Assembly: GCF_000143085.1 (NCBI RefSeq)
Contig: NC_014315.1
Span: 2,076,001-2,140,000, forward strand
Origin: Nitrosococcus watsonii C-113
GTDB lineage: Bacteria > Pseudomonadota > Gammaproteobacteria > Nitrosococcales > Nitrosococcaceae
Length of the DNA stretch: 64,000 nt
Direction: 5' to 3'
Below, one piece after another: positions 8,340 to 17,720 of the stretch. Both the position numbers and the translations under genes were made by a program. The notes under the pieces were generated by a model. It made no database searches and was not told the DNA's origin. It saw only the letters and a list, made by a program, of their open reading frames with translations. Numbering within the stretch: position 1 is the first letter of the stretch; the number at the start of each line of letters is the position of its first letter.

Positions 8340-9062
8340 TTATTCCCAATACTGGTTGCGGCCATAGTGGCTATAAAGGCTGATTTCGTAATCGCGGCCA
8401 ATAAGCTGACCCTCTTCGTATTCTGGTGCTGAACGGATAACTTCACGCAAAAGCTCGACCCGCACCTTGCGATCCTCCCAATCAACTTGTTCAATCCAGG
8501 TAGGCGCCAAAAGAATTTTTTTCCCAAACCAACCGCGATGAGTGCTGATTTCTAAATACCGAACGACCCAATCTTTTTCATCAATGACAAAATCCTCGAC
8601 ATATCCAACCTCGCCATCACGGGCTTCAATACGATACCCTGTGACCTCAGCACTACTACGTAAATGGGGATCTTCGGCTTTTTCTCTCTGATTTTCAGAG
8701 TCCCAACCCAGATAACCCAATAAACTACTTCTCCAGTAAGGCAGCCAGCTATAGTGCCGATGATATTCCTCTTCCTGTTGCCTTGATAGCGGCTGTTTCA
8801 CACTCAGAGGCGGACTCGCTTCTATCTGTTCTCGGGTTAGTTCAACTTGCAGAGTCCATTTTTCCTCATGGATAGCGCCTAACGCCTCGGGAGTAATCAG
8901 CACCTGGCGCCCTACGAGCCAGTGGCCCGTTTCCACAACCAGATAGCGTATTTTCCATGAGGAATCGTCGAAATAAACTTCTCGGAGTCTACCCACATCT
9001 CCATCTTTAGCATGTAATGTGAAACTTTTCAGATCTTGGATTCTTCTCATAATATGCAGCAT
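8340..9062 (-). CDS. Two-domain PRC-barrel protein
   Basis: The product has 240 residues with two PRC-barrel halves. The first (about 3-65) has LHAKDGDVGRLREVYFDDSS and RYLVVETGHWLVGRQVLI. The second (about 140-210) has IEARDGEVGYVEDFVIDEKD and RYLEISTHRGWFGKKILLAP. A Trp/Tyr-rich linker joins them. PRC barrels occur in photosynthetic reaction-centre H subunits and RimM, and as stand-alone stress or envelope proteins of unknown activity. Soluble double-barrel proteins like this are common in proteobacteria. The ATG at 9062 follows GAGGTG closely; a GTG two codons upstream is an alternative. The function here is unknown. Confidence 0.8.
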   Translation of the reverse strand: MLHIMRRIQDLKSFTLHAKDGDVGRLREVYFDDSSWKIRYLVVETGHWLVGRQVLITPEALGAIHEEKWTLQVELTREQIEASPPLSVKQPLSRQQEEEYHRHYSWLPYWRSSLLGYLGWDSENQREKAEDPHLRSSAEVTGYRIEARDGEVGYVEDFVIDEKDWVVRYLEISTHRGWFGKKILLAPTWIEQVDWEDRKVRVELLREVIRSAPEYEEGQLIGRDYEISLYSHYGRNQYWE

Positions 9063-9369
9063 AGGCACCTCGATAAATGCAGTAGAACAAAGAATAGTTC
9101 CCTTACCCTATAGTCTTTCCCTCCTAAATGAAGTCTTAAAATACCGATAATCATCTACCCACCCACCGAAACAAAAAGGTAACTTGTCACACCGATCCAA
9201 TCCGAACCGATGTCTATAGACCTCAGTTTAGTCTAAAAATTTGTAAATTTTATTTTTGCCAAGGAGTCTAAAGGGGCGCAGCGACCGCCTAATAGAGAAT
9301 AGAAATACAGTTTTACTTTAAAACGACAGGCCCCATTAAATGCCGTGCCGTAGAGCTTCGGGCTACCTT
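9063..9369. other. Intergenic stretch, nothing recognised
   Basis: About 300 AT-rich bases lie between the PRC-barrel gene start and the RND pump stop. No gene or strong terminator hairpin was seen. Confidence 0.4.
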
Positions 9370-12300
9370 TTAACCCTGTTCATCATTGGATTGCTCAGTC
9401 TCTTTTGGCACCAGCTTTGCCAGGCTCAGGGTAGACCTCTGCCAAACACGGGGAACGGATAGGCGTATGTCCTGATATAACACGTATAGCACCGGAATAA
9501 AGAAAATGCCGATCACCGTTGCGGCAAGCATACCGCCAAACACCACAAAGCCCACTGAAGTTCGGCTAGCAGCACCGGCGCCACTAGCGAACAACAACGG
9601 ACTGACACCGAGAATGAACGACAAGGCCGTCATCAATACCGCTCGAAATCGCAGACGCGCTGCCGCCAGCGCCGCCTCATGGGTACTCAGCCCCTGCTCG
9701 CGCCGCTCCTTGGCAAATTCGACGATCAGAATGGCACTCTTGCCGGCCAATCCGATCAGCATCACGATACCGATTTGCGCATACAAATTATTGTTCAAAA
9801 ACGGTAACACTACCACCGGTAACAGAGCGCCAAACAAGGCGAATACCACCGAGCTTATCACCCCCAGGGGCAGAGTCCAGGATTCATACTGCGCCACCAA
9901 AAATAAATAGGCGAAAATGATAGCAAGCGCGAAAATGTAAATGACCAGCGCGCCGGCGGCTAGCTCTTCCTTGGAGGTGCCGGTCCACTCGATGCGGTAG
10001 CCTTCGGGCAGAGCCTCGGCGGCGACCTGCTCCAGCGCGGCGATGGCCTCGCCGGAGCTGTAACCCGGAGCCGGATTACCAGTAATGGCGGCCGACTTGA
10101 ATTGATTGTAACGGGTAATCGACAATGGCCCCAAAACGGGCTCAACATCAATCAACGCCCGCAACGGCACCATTTCACCAGAGCCGCTGCGTACATACAG
10201 ATTGCCAATGTCCTTAATAGCATTGCGGTATTCGGCCTCGGCTTGCACCATAACCCGGTAACTTTTGCCAAACAGATTAAAGTCATTCACATAGAGCGAG
10301 CTTAAATTGGCGCTCAGGGTGGTAAATACATCAGCGAGGGAAACCCCGAGCACTTTTGCCCGCTCACGGTCGATATCCAAATAGAGCTGTGGCGCACTAG
10401 CCGAGTAGGTGCTGAACACCCCCATCAAAGCCGGATGCTGGTTAGCTGCGAATACTAGGCTACCCATGGCGGCGGCTAACTTTTGCGGGCTGCCACCACC
10501 GAGATCCTGCAGCTGCGCCTCGATACCACCGCCGGTCCCTAGCCCCGTGATCGGCGGTGGCGGAAAAGCGAAGGCTTCAGCGGTAGCGATGCTAGCCAAG
10601 GAGGCATTAAGTTGGCCGAGAATAGGCTCCCATTGCAATTGAGGACTGCTACGCTCATCCCAAGGAGCAAGAATGGGGATAACCAGGCCAGCATTAGAGG
10701 CCGCACCACCAAGAATACTGAAACCCGTTACCGAGATCACATCGGTGATACCTGCCGTATCCCGCGTCATCTGGGTTATCTCGTCTATCACGGTTTCTGT
10801 GCGCGCCAGGGAAGCGCCGTCTGGTAGCTGTACATTGACCATCAGTACGCCCTTGTCCTCGGTCGGCAAAAAACCGCTGGGCGCGCGCAGGAATAAGTAT
10901 ACTGTCGCCACCAGGAAAATCAGCGCCAGCAACAGTGCGGGCCATAAATAGCGCAACATCAAAGCACAAACCCGAACATAGCCGTTGCGTGATCTGTTCA
11001 CCAACCACGCGAAAGCGCGCAACAGCCCATACGCCTGGCCGGAATCGGGCTTAAGCAATAACCGGCATAGGGCGGGTGACAAGGTTAAAGCGTTGAGAGA
11101 GGAGATCGCAACTGCCACCGAAATAGTTACCGCGAATTGCTGATAAAGCCGACCGGTGATACCAGGCATAAACGATACCGGCACGAAAACAGCAAGCAAC
11201 ACCAGCGTGGTGGCAATGACCGGCCCGGTGATCTCGGCCATGGCACGACGAGTGGCCTCACGTGCCTCTAGGGCACTCTCCCGCATAATACGCTGGACGT
11301 TTTCCACCACGACGATGGAATCGTCAACAACGATACCAATCGCCAGAATCATAGCGAACAAGGTAATCGTATTGGCGGAAAACCCCAACACGTACATAAC
11401 GGCGAAAGTGCCCACCAGGGAAACCGGAATCGCACAAACCGGTATCAGGGTCGAACGCCAGTCGGCGAGAAACAGGAAGGTTACCGCCACAACCAAAATA
11501 AAAGTTACAAACAAAGTGTTGATGACTTCCTGTACCGAAGCCCGCACCGCCTGAGTGGTGTCGTACAGAATGTGGTATTCCATGTCTGGGGGGAAGCTTG
11601 TCGCCAGGCGCTCCAATTCAGCGTAGATTTGATCGGCTACTTGCAATGCATTGGCGCCTGGCGATTGATAGACCACCACGGAGGCTGCCGGTTGGCTATT
11701 AAGTTTAGAAATAGCATTATAGCTTTGCGAACCCAACTCAAGGCGAGCAATATCCTTAAGCCGCACAAGGGAACCATCGGCCCTGGCCCGGACAATGATA
11801 CTTTCAAATTCCTCAACCGTTGCTAGCCGCCCCTTGGCCTGCAAGGTATATTGGAATTGCGGCGCTTTGGTGAATGGTGGCGCCCCGAGGCTGCCAGCGG
11901 ACGCTTGAATATTTTGCTCCTCAATAGCCTTGACAACATCGCTTGCGGTTAAACCCAACGCGGTCAACCGATCAGGGTCGAGCCACACCCGCATACCGTA
12001 ATCCTGGACCCCAAATTGGGAAACATCGCCCACGCCAGCAATGCGCGCCAAGGAATCCTGTAGATAAATCGAGGCATAGTTACTGAGAAACAGGCTATCC
12101 CGCGAACTCTCGGGTGAGATCAGATTGACGATCAACAACATATTGGGGGACTGCTTGCGGGTGGTCAGACCCTGACGGATGACTTCCTGGGGCAACTGGG
12201 TATTGGCCACAGCCACCCGATTCTGCACGTTGACCGCGGCGATATCCGCATCGGTACCGACTTCAAAAGTGATGTTCAACTTATAGGTGCCATCACTGGA

Positions 12301-12549
12301 ACTGGTTGAGGACATATAGCTCATGCCTTCGACACCGTTGACCTGCTCCTCGATAGGGACAGCCACCGACTGCTCCACACCCTCAGCATTAGCGCCAGGA
12401 TAACTGGCCGATACCGTCACCTGGGGCGGGGTAATTTCTGGAAATTCCGCCACAGGAATCAGGCTGAGGGCAATACCGCCGACCAGCAGAATGACCAGCG
12501 ATATGACCAGGGCAAACTTGGGCCGATCAATAAAAAACGCTGAAAACAT
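9370..12549 (-). CDS. RND efflux pump inner-membrane transporter (HAE1/AcrB type)
   Basis: The product has 1059 residues, the normal length for AcrB/MexB-type proton antiporters. The N-terminus [20 protein letters not shown] is the first membrane helix. [17 protein letters not shown] belongs to the porter domain. [16 protein letters not shown] in helix TM4 carries the paired Asp residues of the proton relay. Late transmembrane helices include [16 protein letters not shown]. It exports hydrophobic or amphiphilic compounds from the periplasm and inner membrane with the adaptor encoded upstream. It starts four bases after the adaptor gene, so the two are one operon. No TolC-type outer-membrane gene lies next to it, so a partner encoded elsewhere is needed. 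The substrate cannot be inferred. Confidence 0.93.
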   Translation of the reverse strand: MFSAFFIDRPKFALVISLVILLVGGIALSLIPVAEFPEITPPQVTVSASYPGANAEGVEQSVAVPIEEQVNGVEGMSYMSSTSSSDGTYKLNITFEVGTDADIAAVNVQNRVAVANTQLPQEVIRQGLTTRKQSPNMLLIVNLISPESSRDSLFLSNYASIYLQDSLARIAGVGDVSQFGVQDYGMRVWLDPDRLTALGLTASDVVKAIEEQNIQASAGSLGAPPFTKAPQFQYTLQAKGRLATVEEFESIIVRARADGSLVRLKDIARLELGSQSYNAISKLNSQPAASVVVYQSPGANALQVADQIYAELERLATSFPPDMEYHILYDTTQAVRASVQEVINTLFVTFILVVAVTFLFLADWRSTLIPVCAIPVSLVGTFAVMYVLGFSANTITLFAMILAIGIVVDDSIVVVENVQRIMRESALEAREATRRAMAEITGPVIATTLVLLAVFVPVSFMPGITGRLYQQFAVTISVAVAISSLNALTLSPALCRLLLKPDSGQAYGLLRAFAWLVNRSRNGYVRVCALMLRYLWPALLLALIFLVATVYLFLRAPSGFLPTEDKGVLMVNVQLPDGASLARTETVIDEITQMTRDTAGITDVISVTGFSILGGAASNAGLVIPILAPWDERSSPQLQWEPILGQLNASLASIATAEAFAFPPPPITGLGTGGGIEAQLQDLGGGSPQKLAAAMGSLVFAANQHPALMGVFSTYSASAPQLYLDIDRERAKVLGVSLADVFTTLSANLSSLYVNDFNLFGKSYRVMVQAEAEYRNAIKDIGNLYVRSGSGEMVPLRALIDVEPVLGPLSITRYNQFKSAAITGNPAPGYSSGEAIAALEQVAAEALPEGYRIEWTGTSKEELAAGALVIYIFALAIIFAYLFLVAQYESWTLPLGVISSVVFALFGALLPVVVLPFLNNNLYAQIGIVMLIGLAGKSAILIVEFAKERREQGLSTHEAALAAARLRFRAVLMTALSFILGVSPLLFASGAGAASRTSVGFVVFGGMLAATVIGIFFIPVLYVLYQDIRLSVPRVWQRSTLSLAKLVPKETEQSNDEQG

Positions 12550-12552
12550 GGC

Positions 12553-13662
12553 TCAGCGTTCGTCCGTAGTGACCGGATTAACAGACATATTAGGCCGTAC
12601 TTTCTGCACCCCCTGGACGATGACCCGCTCACCGGCGGCCAAACCGGACTCGATCACCCAGTCGTTATCCACCTGGCGGTCAGTAACGATACGGCGTACC
12701 TCAACCTGGTTGGCACGATTGACCACGAGGACAAAAAATCCCTGCTTATCTTGCTGCACCGCCGTCTGGGGCACTACCAACGCGGTGATCGGCTGTTTCC
12801 GGCGAATCAACACGTTGACGAACTGGCCTGGCAGCAAAATTTCTTTGGAATTAGGGAACAACGCCCACACCTGAACGGTATCAGTGCCGCGATCAACTTC
12901 CGGGGCAAGATAATCAAACCGCCCTCGCTCGGGATACAGACTGCCGTCGGCAAGCACCAGGGATGGTGCGACGGGGGGATTACCGGAGGCAATAATTCCT
13001 TGCTGGCGGGCATTGAGCAGCACCTTATCGCTGACCGCCAGGCTGACGTGGATGGGATCAAAGCTAAACACGGTCGCCAATGGCTCACTACCTGGACCGA
13101 CCAGGTTACCCACGCTGTAAGTCGCGCCACTGATACGTCCACGGATCGGACTGCGAATTTCAGTATAACTTAAACTTAGCTCAGCGCTCTCCAGCGCCGC
13201 TTGCGCCTTGAGTACATTGGCTTTGGCGATACTGGCTTCGGCCTGAGCGGTATCCAGATCCGCGGCCGATACCAGTTTGCGGTCATGCAACTCCTGCAAC
13301 CGTCTCAAGTTAGCCTGGGCATTTTTCAAACTAGCCTGGGCGGAGGCAAACTCGGCTTTTACCTGTTGAACCTGAACTTCAAAGGGCCGCTTCTCAATGA
13401 CAAATAATAATTGATCCTGCTCCACCAAGCCGCCTTCTTCAAAATTACGCTGCTCCAGAATACCCTCGATACGCGCCCGCAAGGCTACCTCATCCCGTGC
13501 TTCAACCCGGCCTAGTAACTCGAGGGTGGGAGTGATATCGCGTTTATGCACTTTACTGACCATGACGCTAGGCGGCGGTGTTTGAGATTGTGCGATCGCG
13601 GTAGTAGACATAATGACTAGATTGCCCAGCAGGCAAATCATCGGCAGGATAAGTCTAGCCAT
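12553..13662 (-). CDS. RND efflux periplasmic adaptor (membrane fusion protein)
   Basis: The product has 369 residues with a signal peptide (residues 1-24, MARLILPMICLLGNLVIMST...AIAQ) lacking a lipobox Cys. A lipoyl/barrel-sandwich half (LRARIEGILEQRNFEEGGLV), an alpha hairpin (100-155, Ala/Gln/Leu-rich) and the returning half (LSYTEIRSPIRGRIS) follow. A beta-barrel domain and a membrane-proximal domain complete it (VPQTAVQQDKQGFFVLVV). This is the AcrA/MexA order. It bridges the RND transporter, encoded four bases downstream, to an outer-membrane channel. No regulator gene is adjacent. Confidence 0.92.
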   Translation of the reverse strand: MARLILPMICLLGNLVIMSTTAIAQSQTPPPSVMVSKVHKRDITPTLELLGRVEARDEVALRARIEGILEQRNFEEGGLVEQDQLLFVIEKRPFEVQVQQVKAEFASAQASLKNAQANLRRLQELHDRKLVSAADLDTAQAEASIAKANVLKAQAALESAELSLSYTEIRSPIRGRISGATYSVGNLVGPGSEPLATVFSFDPIHVSLAVSDKVLLNARQQGIIASGNPPVAPSLVLADGSLYPERGRFDYLAPEVDRGTDTVQVWALFPNSKEILLPGQFVNVLIRRKQPITALVVPQTAVQQDKQGFFVLVVNRANQVEVRRIVTDRQVDNDWVIESGLAAGERVIVQGVQKVRPNMSVNPVTTDER

Positions 13663-13713
13663 GGAAAATTTCCCTAATAAAACACTAAATAAGACAAAGT
13701 ATGGAGGGATATT

Positions 13714-14468
13714 TCAAGTTACCTCAAGTCCGATATCGAATATTCCGACGTAGCCTGCTGCCTCCCTAGCTAATGGGAGTATCAATACATTGCCACCCCG
13801 TTGGAAGATACGATCGTCTTCGTTGCTCAAATTACGCTGCCCTTTCTTGGCGTAGGGTGCCTGCGCATGTACTCGGTCAGTGATGGAGTCATCAAAGCTG
13901 CGAGGTGAACTCATGGCCCTGGGGCGAGACGGAATCGGTGCGAATCTTGAAATGAATTATGAACAGTCCTGCCCGGATACCACCCTGGATAAATAGTCAC
14001 AAACTCGGCTTTCCCCATGGCATCCGTTAATTGGTATCCTCGCAAAAACTTCTTCCCCCGGGTATCGAATAACCCGTTGATGTCCTGAAAATCCGAGTAA
14101 ACGCCAAGCGCGTCACATTGCCAAACATCCACCATGGCGCCATTTAAGGGTGTGCATACCTTCCCCTCTAGCTGGGAGACGCGAAACACTAAGCGCAGCG
14201 GAACCCCTTTTCTCATCGAATGGTCCGAGGGCTCGAACCGGATGTCGGAACGGTTGAGCTTTTCATCCACGAAATAGGGTCCTTCCGTTTGCTGGGGTCT
14301 CACCACGCAGGAAGGCGTTGCCGCCATTGCCCCCTTGAGCGGCGTCTGCGTTGGTGTTCTAGGCATGGGTTGTCCACTTACACGCCCTCCCATCACCAGT
14401 GATGCCGCCGTTACTCCGGTTAGAAGGAGCATCCGTCGTCGGCTAAGATTACACCCTATTATCTTCAT
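13714..14468 (-). pseudogene. Intradiol ring-cleavage dioxygenase, broken by two frameshifts
   Basis: The 5' part encodes a twin-arginine-type signal (SRRRMLLLTG) and the start of a protocatechuate/catechol dioxygenase-like domain: QQTEGPYFVDEKLNRSDIR, NGAMVDVWQCDALGVYSD and IYPGWYPGRTVH. An extra base near 13957-13959 then shifts the frame. The correct continuation (IHFKIRTDSVSPQGHEFTSQ) lies in the next frame. A second shift near 13893-13897, where bases are missing, leads to FDDSITDRVHAQAPYAKKGQ and the normal end at 13714. Family members use non-haem Fe(III) held by two Tyr and two His. Parts of the ligand set survive but no single frame joins them. Only sequencing error could rescue this reading. 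Confidence 0.88.
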
Positions 14469-14699
14469 GGTAACTTACCTCCCATTAATTAGGTATCTTT
14501 GCTACCCAGCATTGGGATAATGCCCAAGATTTTACCCATGGATCTTACGTACTTCATTGATGCGGGTTTCCTATCTCTTAAACGCCTATCTCGAACAGGC
14601 GCAATAGACATAGCTTAAGCAAATCCAGCACGATAACAGCTAACATCCCTATAACGATACGGAAATACTTAGTGAATAATATTTAGTTTAGCTTTAGAG

Positions 14700-14876
14700 A
14701 GGTTGATGGGGATCGTTGTTGTTGTCTTTAATACTGACTGGTGCGCAACACACCGGCCCCAACCCATCTCTCAGCATGAAAAAGCTTGGAGTTTCGCCAT
14801 GACTAGCTGCGGTTCGGTCCATCCTCACCTGGCTAGCCTAGAGAATTCGCGTTTCCTCGCGGTCCTCGGGCGGTGG
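14700..14876 (-). ncRNA. Possible right end and guide-RNA region of the tnpB element
   Basis: This is the segment just 3' of tnpB, where IS605-type elements keep their right end and the scaffold of the omega RNA that guides TnpB. It contains a near-inverted repeat (GGTGTG..CGCACC around 14740-14755) and other short palindromes. No reading frame is evident on the minus strand. The call rests on position and possible folding only; the boundary is unknown. Confidence 0.3.
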
Positions 14877-16031
14877 CTAGGCCACGGCCCTTGGGGTTTT
14901 TACCGCTCCACGCGCTTTAGAGGTTCCGGCGCTCCCCGCCGTACCGAAAAACAACACATTTTGGGCCGCGTTGATATCCCTATCGTGGACAGCCCCGCAT
15001 TCACAGACCCAGTCCCTTACTTTCAACGGCATGGACTCTTGAAGAGCACCGCACGCCGAGCAGGTTTTGCTGGTGGGCGCCCATCTATCCACGATAAGCA
15101 CATCACGCCCATACCATGCGGCTTTGTACTCGATTTGCCGCCTGAGTTCATACAAGCCACAGTCCGCTATAGCTTTACTCAGGCGTTGGTTTCTCAACAT
15201 CCCTTTGATGTTCAAATCCTCCAGGCCAATCACTTGGTTCTCGTTGATCAACCTGTTGGATTGTTGGTGCAAAAAATCACGGCGGCTATCCTTGATCCGG
15301 GCATGAATTCTGGCGACGTGGACTTGTTGCCTGCGCCTGCGCTGAGAGCCTTTCTTCTTGCTAGAGAGTCTGCGCTGGGCCATTTTCAGTTGCCGGGCAT
15401 AGCGGTAAGTGTATTTAGGCGCACCGGATTTATACCCCTCGGAGGTGATGACCACATCCTTAATTCCCACATCCACGCCCACCGCATTCCTTTTGGCAGG
15501 CAAGGGGAGGATTTCTACCTCGCAGGCCATGCTGGCGAAATAGCGCCCGCATGGGTCTTTGCTCACCGTCACCATCTTCGGAATGCCGTTTATCTTACGG
15601 GACCACTTGAGTTTAAGCGCCCCAAGCTTGGGCAACTTCAGCCACTTACTTTCGGCGTTGAAGTTCTTCGCCACATGGCGTTGGTCCAACTGATAGCGTA
15701 CCGATTGGGTGTGGTGGCGGCTTTTAAAACGCGGATAGCGAGCACGGCCCGCAAAGAAGTTCCTGAAGGCCGTATCCTGGTCTCTGAGCTTTTGGGTATG
15801 GCAACCGGCGGTAGCCTCACTCAGCCAGGGATACTCGGCCTTTTTCATTGCCGTCAGCTTGCGACTGAGACGGATAGTGTTCAGCGACTCTCCATGCTCT
15901 TGATACGCCTCCGTTCGGGTTTCCAAGGCCCAATTCCACACAAAGCGGGCATGACCGAATTCAATAGCCAATTGCCGCTTCTGCGTAGGCGTTGGGTAGA
16001 ACCTGAATCGATAGGCGCGTTGTGTTACCAT
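14877..16031 (-). CDS. tnpB: TnpB, RNA-guided nuclease of an IS605/IS1341-type element
   Basis: The product has 384 residues from MVTQRAYRFRFYPTPTQ. The longer frame start at 16109 lacks support, and residues before MVTQ do not match the family. The N-terminal helix-turn-helix OrfB region is followed by the RuvC-like nuclease: GVDVGIKDVV (first Asp) and IGLEDLNIKGM (Glu). A four-Cys zinc finger follows (CSACG...CECG), then HDRDINAAQN (last Asp). All catalytic positions are present, so it may be active. No tnpA lies nearby, so this is a TnpB-only element. A ribbon-helix-helix gene diverges 22 bp away. TnpB proteins cut DNA next to the element's target motif using an RNA from the element's right end. 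Confidence 0.92.
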   Translation of the reverse strand: MVTQRAYRFRFYPTPTQKRQLAIEFGHARFVWNWALETRTEAYQEHGESLNTIRLSRKLTAMKKAEYPWLSEATAGCHTQKLRDQDTAFRNFFAGRARYPRFKSRHHTQSVRYQLDQRHVAKNFNAESKWLKLPKLGALKLKWSRKINGIPKMVTVSKDPCGRYFASMACEVEILPLPAKRNAVGVDVGIKDVVITSEGYKSGAPKYTYRYARQLKMAQRRLSSKKKGSQRRRRQQVHVARIHARIKDSRRDFLHQQSNRLINENQVIGLEDLNIKGMLRNQRLSKAIADCGLYELRRQIEYKAAWYGRDVLIVDRWAPTSKTCSACGALQESMPLKVRDWVCECGAVHDRDINAAQNVLFFGTAGSAGTSKARGAVKTPRAVA

Positions 16032-16062
16032 ACAACAATTGTACAACAACCGTATGGTAACA
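16023..16062. promoter_or_regulatory. 11-bp inverted repeat spanning both divergent starts of tnpB and the RHH gene
   Basis: TGTTACCATAC (16023-16033) and GTATGGTAACA (16052-16062) are perfect inverted copies separated by 18 bp. Each arm includes a start codon, so both proteins begin Met-Val-Thr. Neither gene has room for a normal leader between its ATG and the other gene. The symmetry and the adjacent ribbon-helix-helix gene suggest an operator or a mirrored leaderless promoter; this is inference. Confidence 0.55.
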
Positions 16063-16218
16063 ACAATGGCAAGAGAGTTATTGAATGTTCGAATCGAGTC
16101 CGAACTCAAGGAACAGCTTCAAGCGTTAGCAAAAAGAGAAAACCGCACGCTATCAAACTTGGTCGAGACGGTGCTGGCCAATTACGCAAAACGCGAATTC
16201 ATGGCGAAACGAAAGTAA
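16054..16218 (+). CDS. Ribbon-helix-helix (CopG/Arc-like) small protein divergent from tnpB
   Basis: The product has 54 residues, from ATG at 16054 (an in-frame ATG lies at 16066). ARELLNVRIESELKEQLQAL forms the beta strand and first helix of a ribbon-helix-helix DNA-binding fold. KRENRTLSNLVETVLANYAK forms the second helix, where TLSNLVE is the usual turn region. Small RHH proteins act as dimeric repressors or antitoxins. No toxin gene is adjacent, so it probably regulates the divergent tnpB and itself through the inverted repeat at their shared start. It may be an accessory gene of the element. Confidence 0.72.
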   Translation: MVTTMARELLNVRIESELKEQLQALAKRENRTLSNLVETVLANYAKREFMAKRK

Positions 16219-16336
16219 TGCGCCCCTCGCGCTCGCAGCAAAGTTTCACTTCGCACTCTCGCTGGGGGGTCGTCGTACATCCTTGTACTCCTTCAATGTC
16301 TATATTCCCATTTGACTGGCGCTTCGAGGAAAAATA

Positions 16337-16579
16337 ATGCAGCCACCTAACTCCGAAAAGGGAAGAATCAATTTACTCCTGCAACGTGACGGATTAGAAG
16401 CGGCCCGAAACTGGGTGGAAAGAACGCTCAATAACTATCGTAAAGCAATCGCTAGCCCGGCTAATCATGCTTCCCAAAAAAACTATAAACCCCTTTTTGA
16501 ACAATCGATCGAAGAATTTGAACAATGGCTATCCACTCACCCGGAGACAATCTCCAAGGAGAAAAAACCTAATTCCTAG
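16337..16579 (+). CDS. Small hypothetical protein upstream of nuoA
   Basis: The product has 80 residues, with GAGGAAAAATA directly before the ATG as a ribosome-binding site. Helical, hydrophilic segments (LLQRDGLEAARNWVERTLNN, FEQSIEEFEQWLS) and a charged tail are visible; there are no membrane segments or Cys. I do not recognise a named domain. It sits about 100 bp before nuoA in the same direction and may be co-transcribed. A role in complex I is unproven. Confidence 0.6.
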   Translation: MQPPNSEKGRINLLLQRDGLEAARNWVERTLNNYRKAIASPANHASQKNYKPLFEQSIEEFEQWLSTHPETISKEKKPNS

Positions 16580-16683
16580 GTTAAAAAACACCCCTTGGCT
16601 TTCTCGGATACTTATCTATACCTTGCACTTGGCGCTTTTCTCAACTACGTTTTGGTAAAAGATTGTTAATCTCCATAAACATA

Positions 16684-17082
16684 ATGCAATTTACTGAATT
16701 TTGGCCTTTTATTCTCTACGTAGCCATAGTCTTCAGCCTGGTTGCGCTGATACTTGGGCTCTCCTATATTTCAGGCCAGCGCCATCAGGAAAGGGCGACG
16801 GGTGAACCCTTCGAATCGGGCGTGGTGACGGTAGGCTTTGCCCGTCTGCGTTTTCCCGTTAAATTTTATTTAGTGGCCGTTTTATTCGTCATTTTCGATA
16901 TGGAAGCGGTATTTCTTTTTGCCTGGGCAGTGGCTTTCCGGAAAACAGGCTGGATAGGCTACGGGGGGGCGTTGGCTTTTATTATCATATTGGTAGTGGC
17001 GCTTATTTATGAGTGGCGGGTGGGCGCCCTGGATTGGCAACCCAAGAGAAGAAAACACAAAGAACATAGGCGATTAACCTAA
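16684..17082 (+). CDS. nuoA: NADH dehydrogenase subunit A
   Basis: The product has 132 residues. The ATG at 16684 starts [13 protein letters not shown]; an in-frame TTG seven codons upstream has no support. Three membrane helices are visible (about 10-30, 60-82, 90-112). The conserved loop [11 protein letters not shown] contains the family Cys position replaced by Ser. [20 protein letters not shown] follows in the second helix, with the conserved acidic pair. It is a membrane subunit at the quinone-site junction of complex I. Its stop overlaps the nuoB start by one base. It is the first gene of the contiguous nuoA-N operon. Confidence 0.93.
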   Translation: MQFTEFWPFILYVAIVFSLVALILGLSYISGQRHQERATGEPFESGVVTVGFARLRFPVKFYLVAVLFVIFDMEAVFLFAWAVAFRKTGWIGYGGALAFIIILVVALIYEWRVGALDWQPKRRKHKEHRRLT

Positions 17083-17720
17083 TGCGATGGAGATTAAGTA
17101 AACCACAAACAGCGGCTTCAGTTGAACAAAGCAAAGGTTCCTTCGAGGATGCAATCCGGCGTAATTTACTCTTTGCCCGGTTACAAGATCTGGTTGCCTG
17201 GGGCCGGAAAAATTCTCTCTGGCCTTATAACTTTGGTCTTTCCTGCTGCTATGTGGAAATGGCCACTAGTTTTACCAGTAAATACGACATTGCCCGCTTT
17301 GGCGCGGAGGTTATTCGCGCTACCCCCCGGGAAGCGGATCTTATGGTGATTTCAGGGACGGTATTTATCAAGATGGCGCCCGTGATTAAGCGTCTCTATG
17401 AGCAAATGATGGAACCTCGCTGGGTCATTTCTATGGGCTCATGCGCCAATTCTGGCGGGATGTACGATATTTACAGCGTAGTTCAAGGAGTCGATAAGTT
17501 TCTCCCTGTGGATGTCTATGTGCCTGGCTGCCCCCCCCGTCCCGATGCCCTGTTGGAAGGACTGCTATTGCTGCAGGAAGCCATCGGCAGGGAGCAACGT
17601 CCCCTAAGTTGGGCCATTGGCCCCCAGGGAGTCGAAAGAGCACCTAAACCTAGCCTGCGAGATCAAAAGCGAGCCGAACGCCAGCGGACGACGGTATTGC
17701 GGAGTCCGGATGAGGTCTAG
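17082..17720 (+). CDS. nuoB: NADH dehydrogenase subunit B (cluster N2)
   Basis: The product has 212 residues. The four Cys that bind the terminal 4Fe-4S cluster N2 are visible in GLSCCYVEM (two adjacent Cys), [10 protein letters not shown] and [10 protein letters not shown]. This peripheral subunit passes electrons to ubiquinone next to NuoD. The C-terminal tail from about 175 is basic and longer than the core fold. Its end overlaps the nuoCD start by 11 bases. Confidence 0.95.
   Translation: MRWRLSKPQTAASVEQSKGSFEDAIRRNLLFARLQDLVAWGRKNSLWPYNFGLSCCYVEMATSFTSKYDIARFGAEVIRATPREADLMVISGTVFIKMAPVIKRLYEQMMEPRWVISMGSCANSGGMYDIYSVVQGVDKFLPVDVYVPGCPPRPDALLEGLLLLQEAIGREQRPLSWAIGPQGVERAPKPSLRDQKRAERQRTTVLRSPDEV

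Noticed and set aside
14703-16337. 544-residue plus-strand frame
   Set aside because: It lies antisense to the well-supported tnpB and has no family features; it is a composition shadow.
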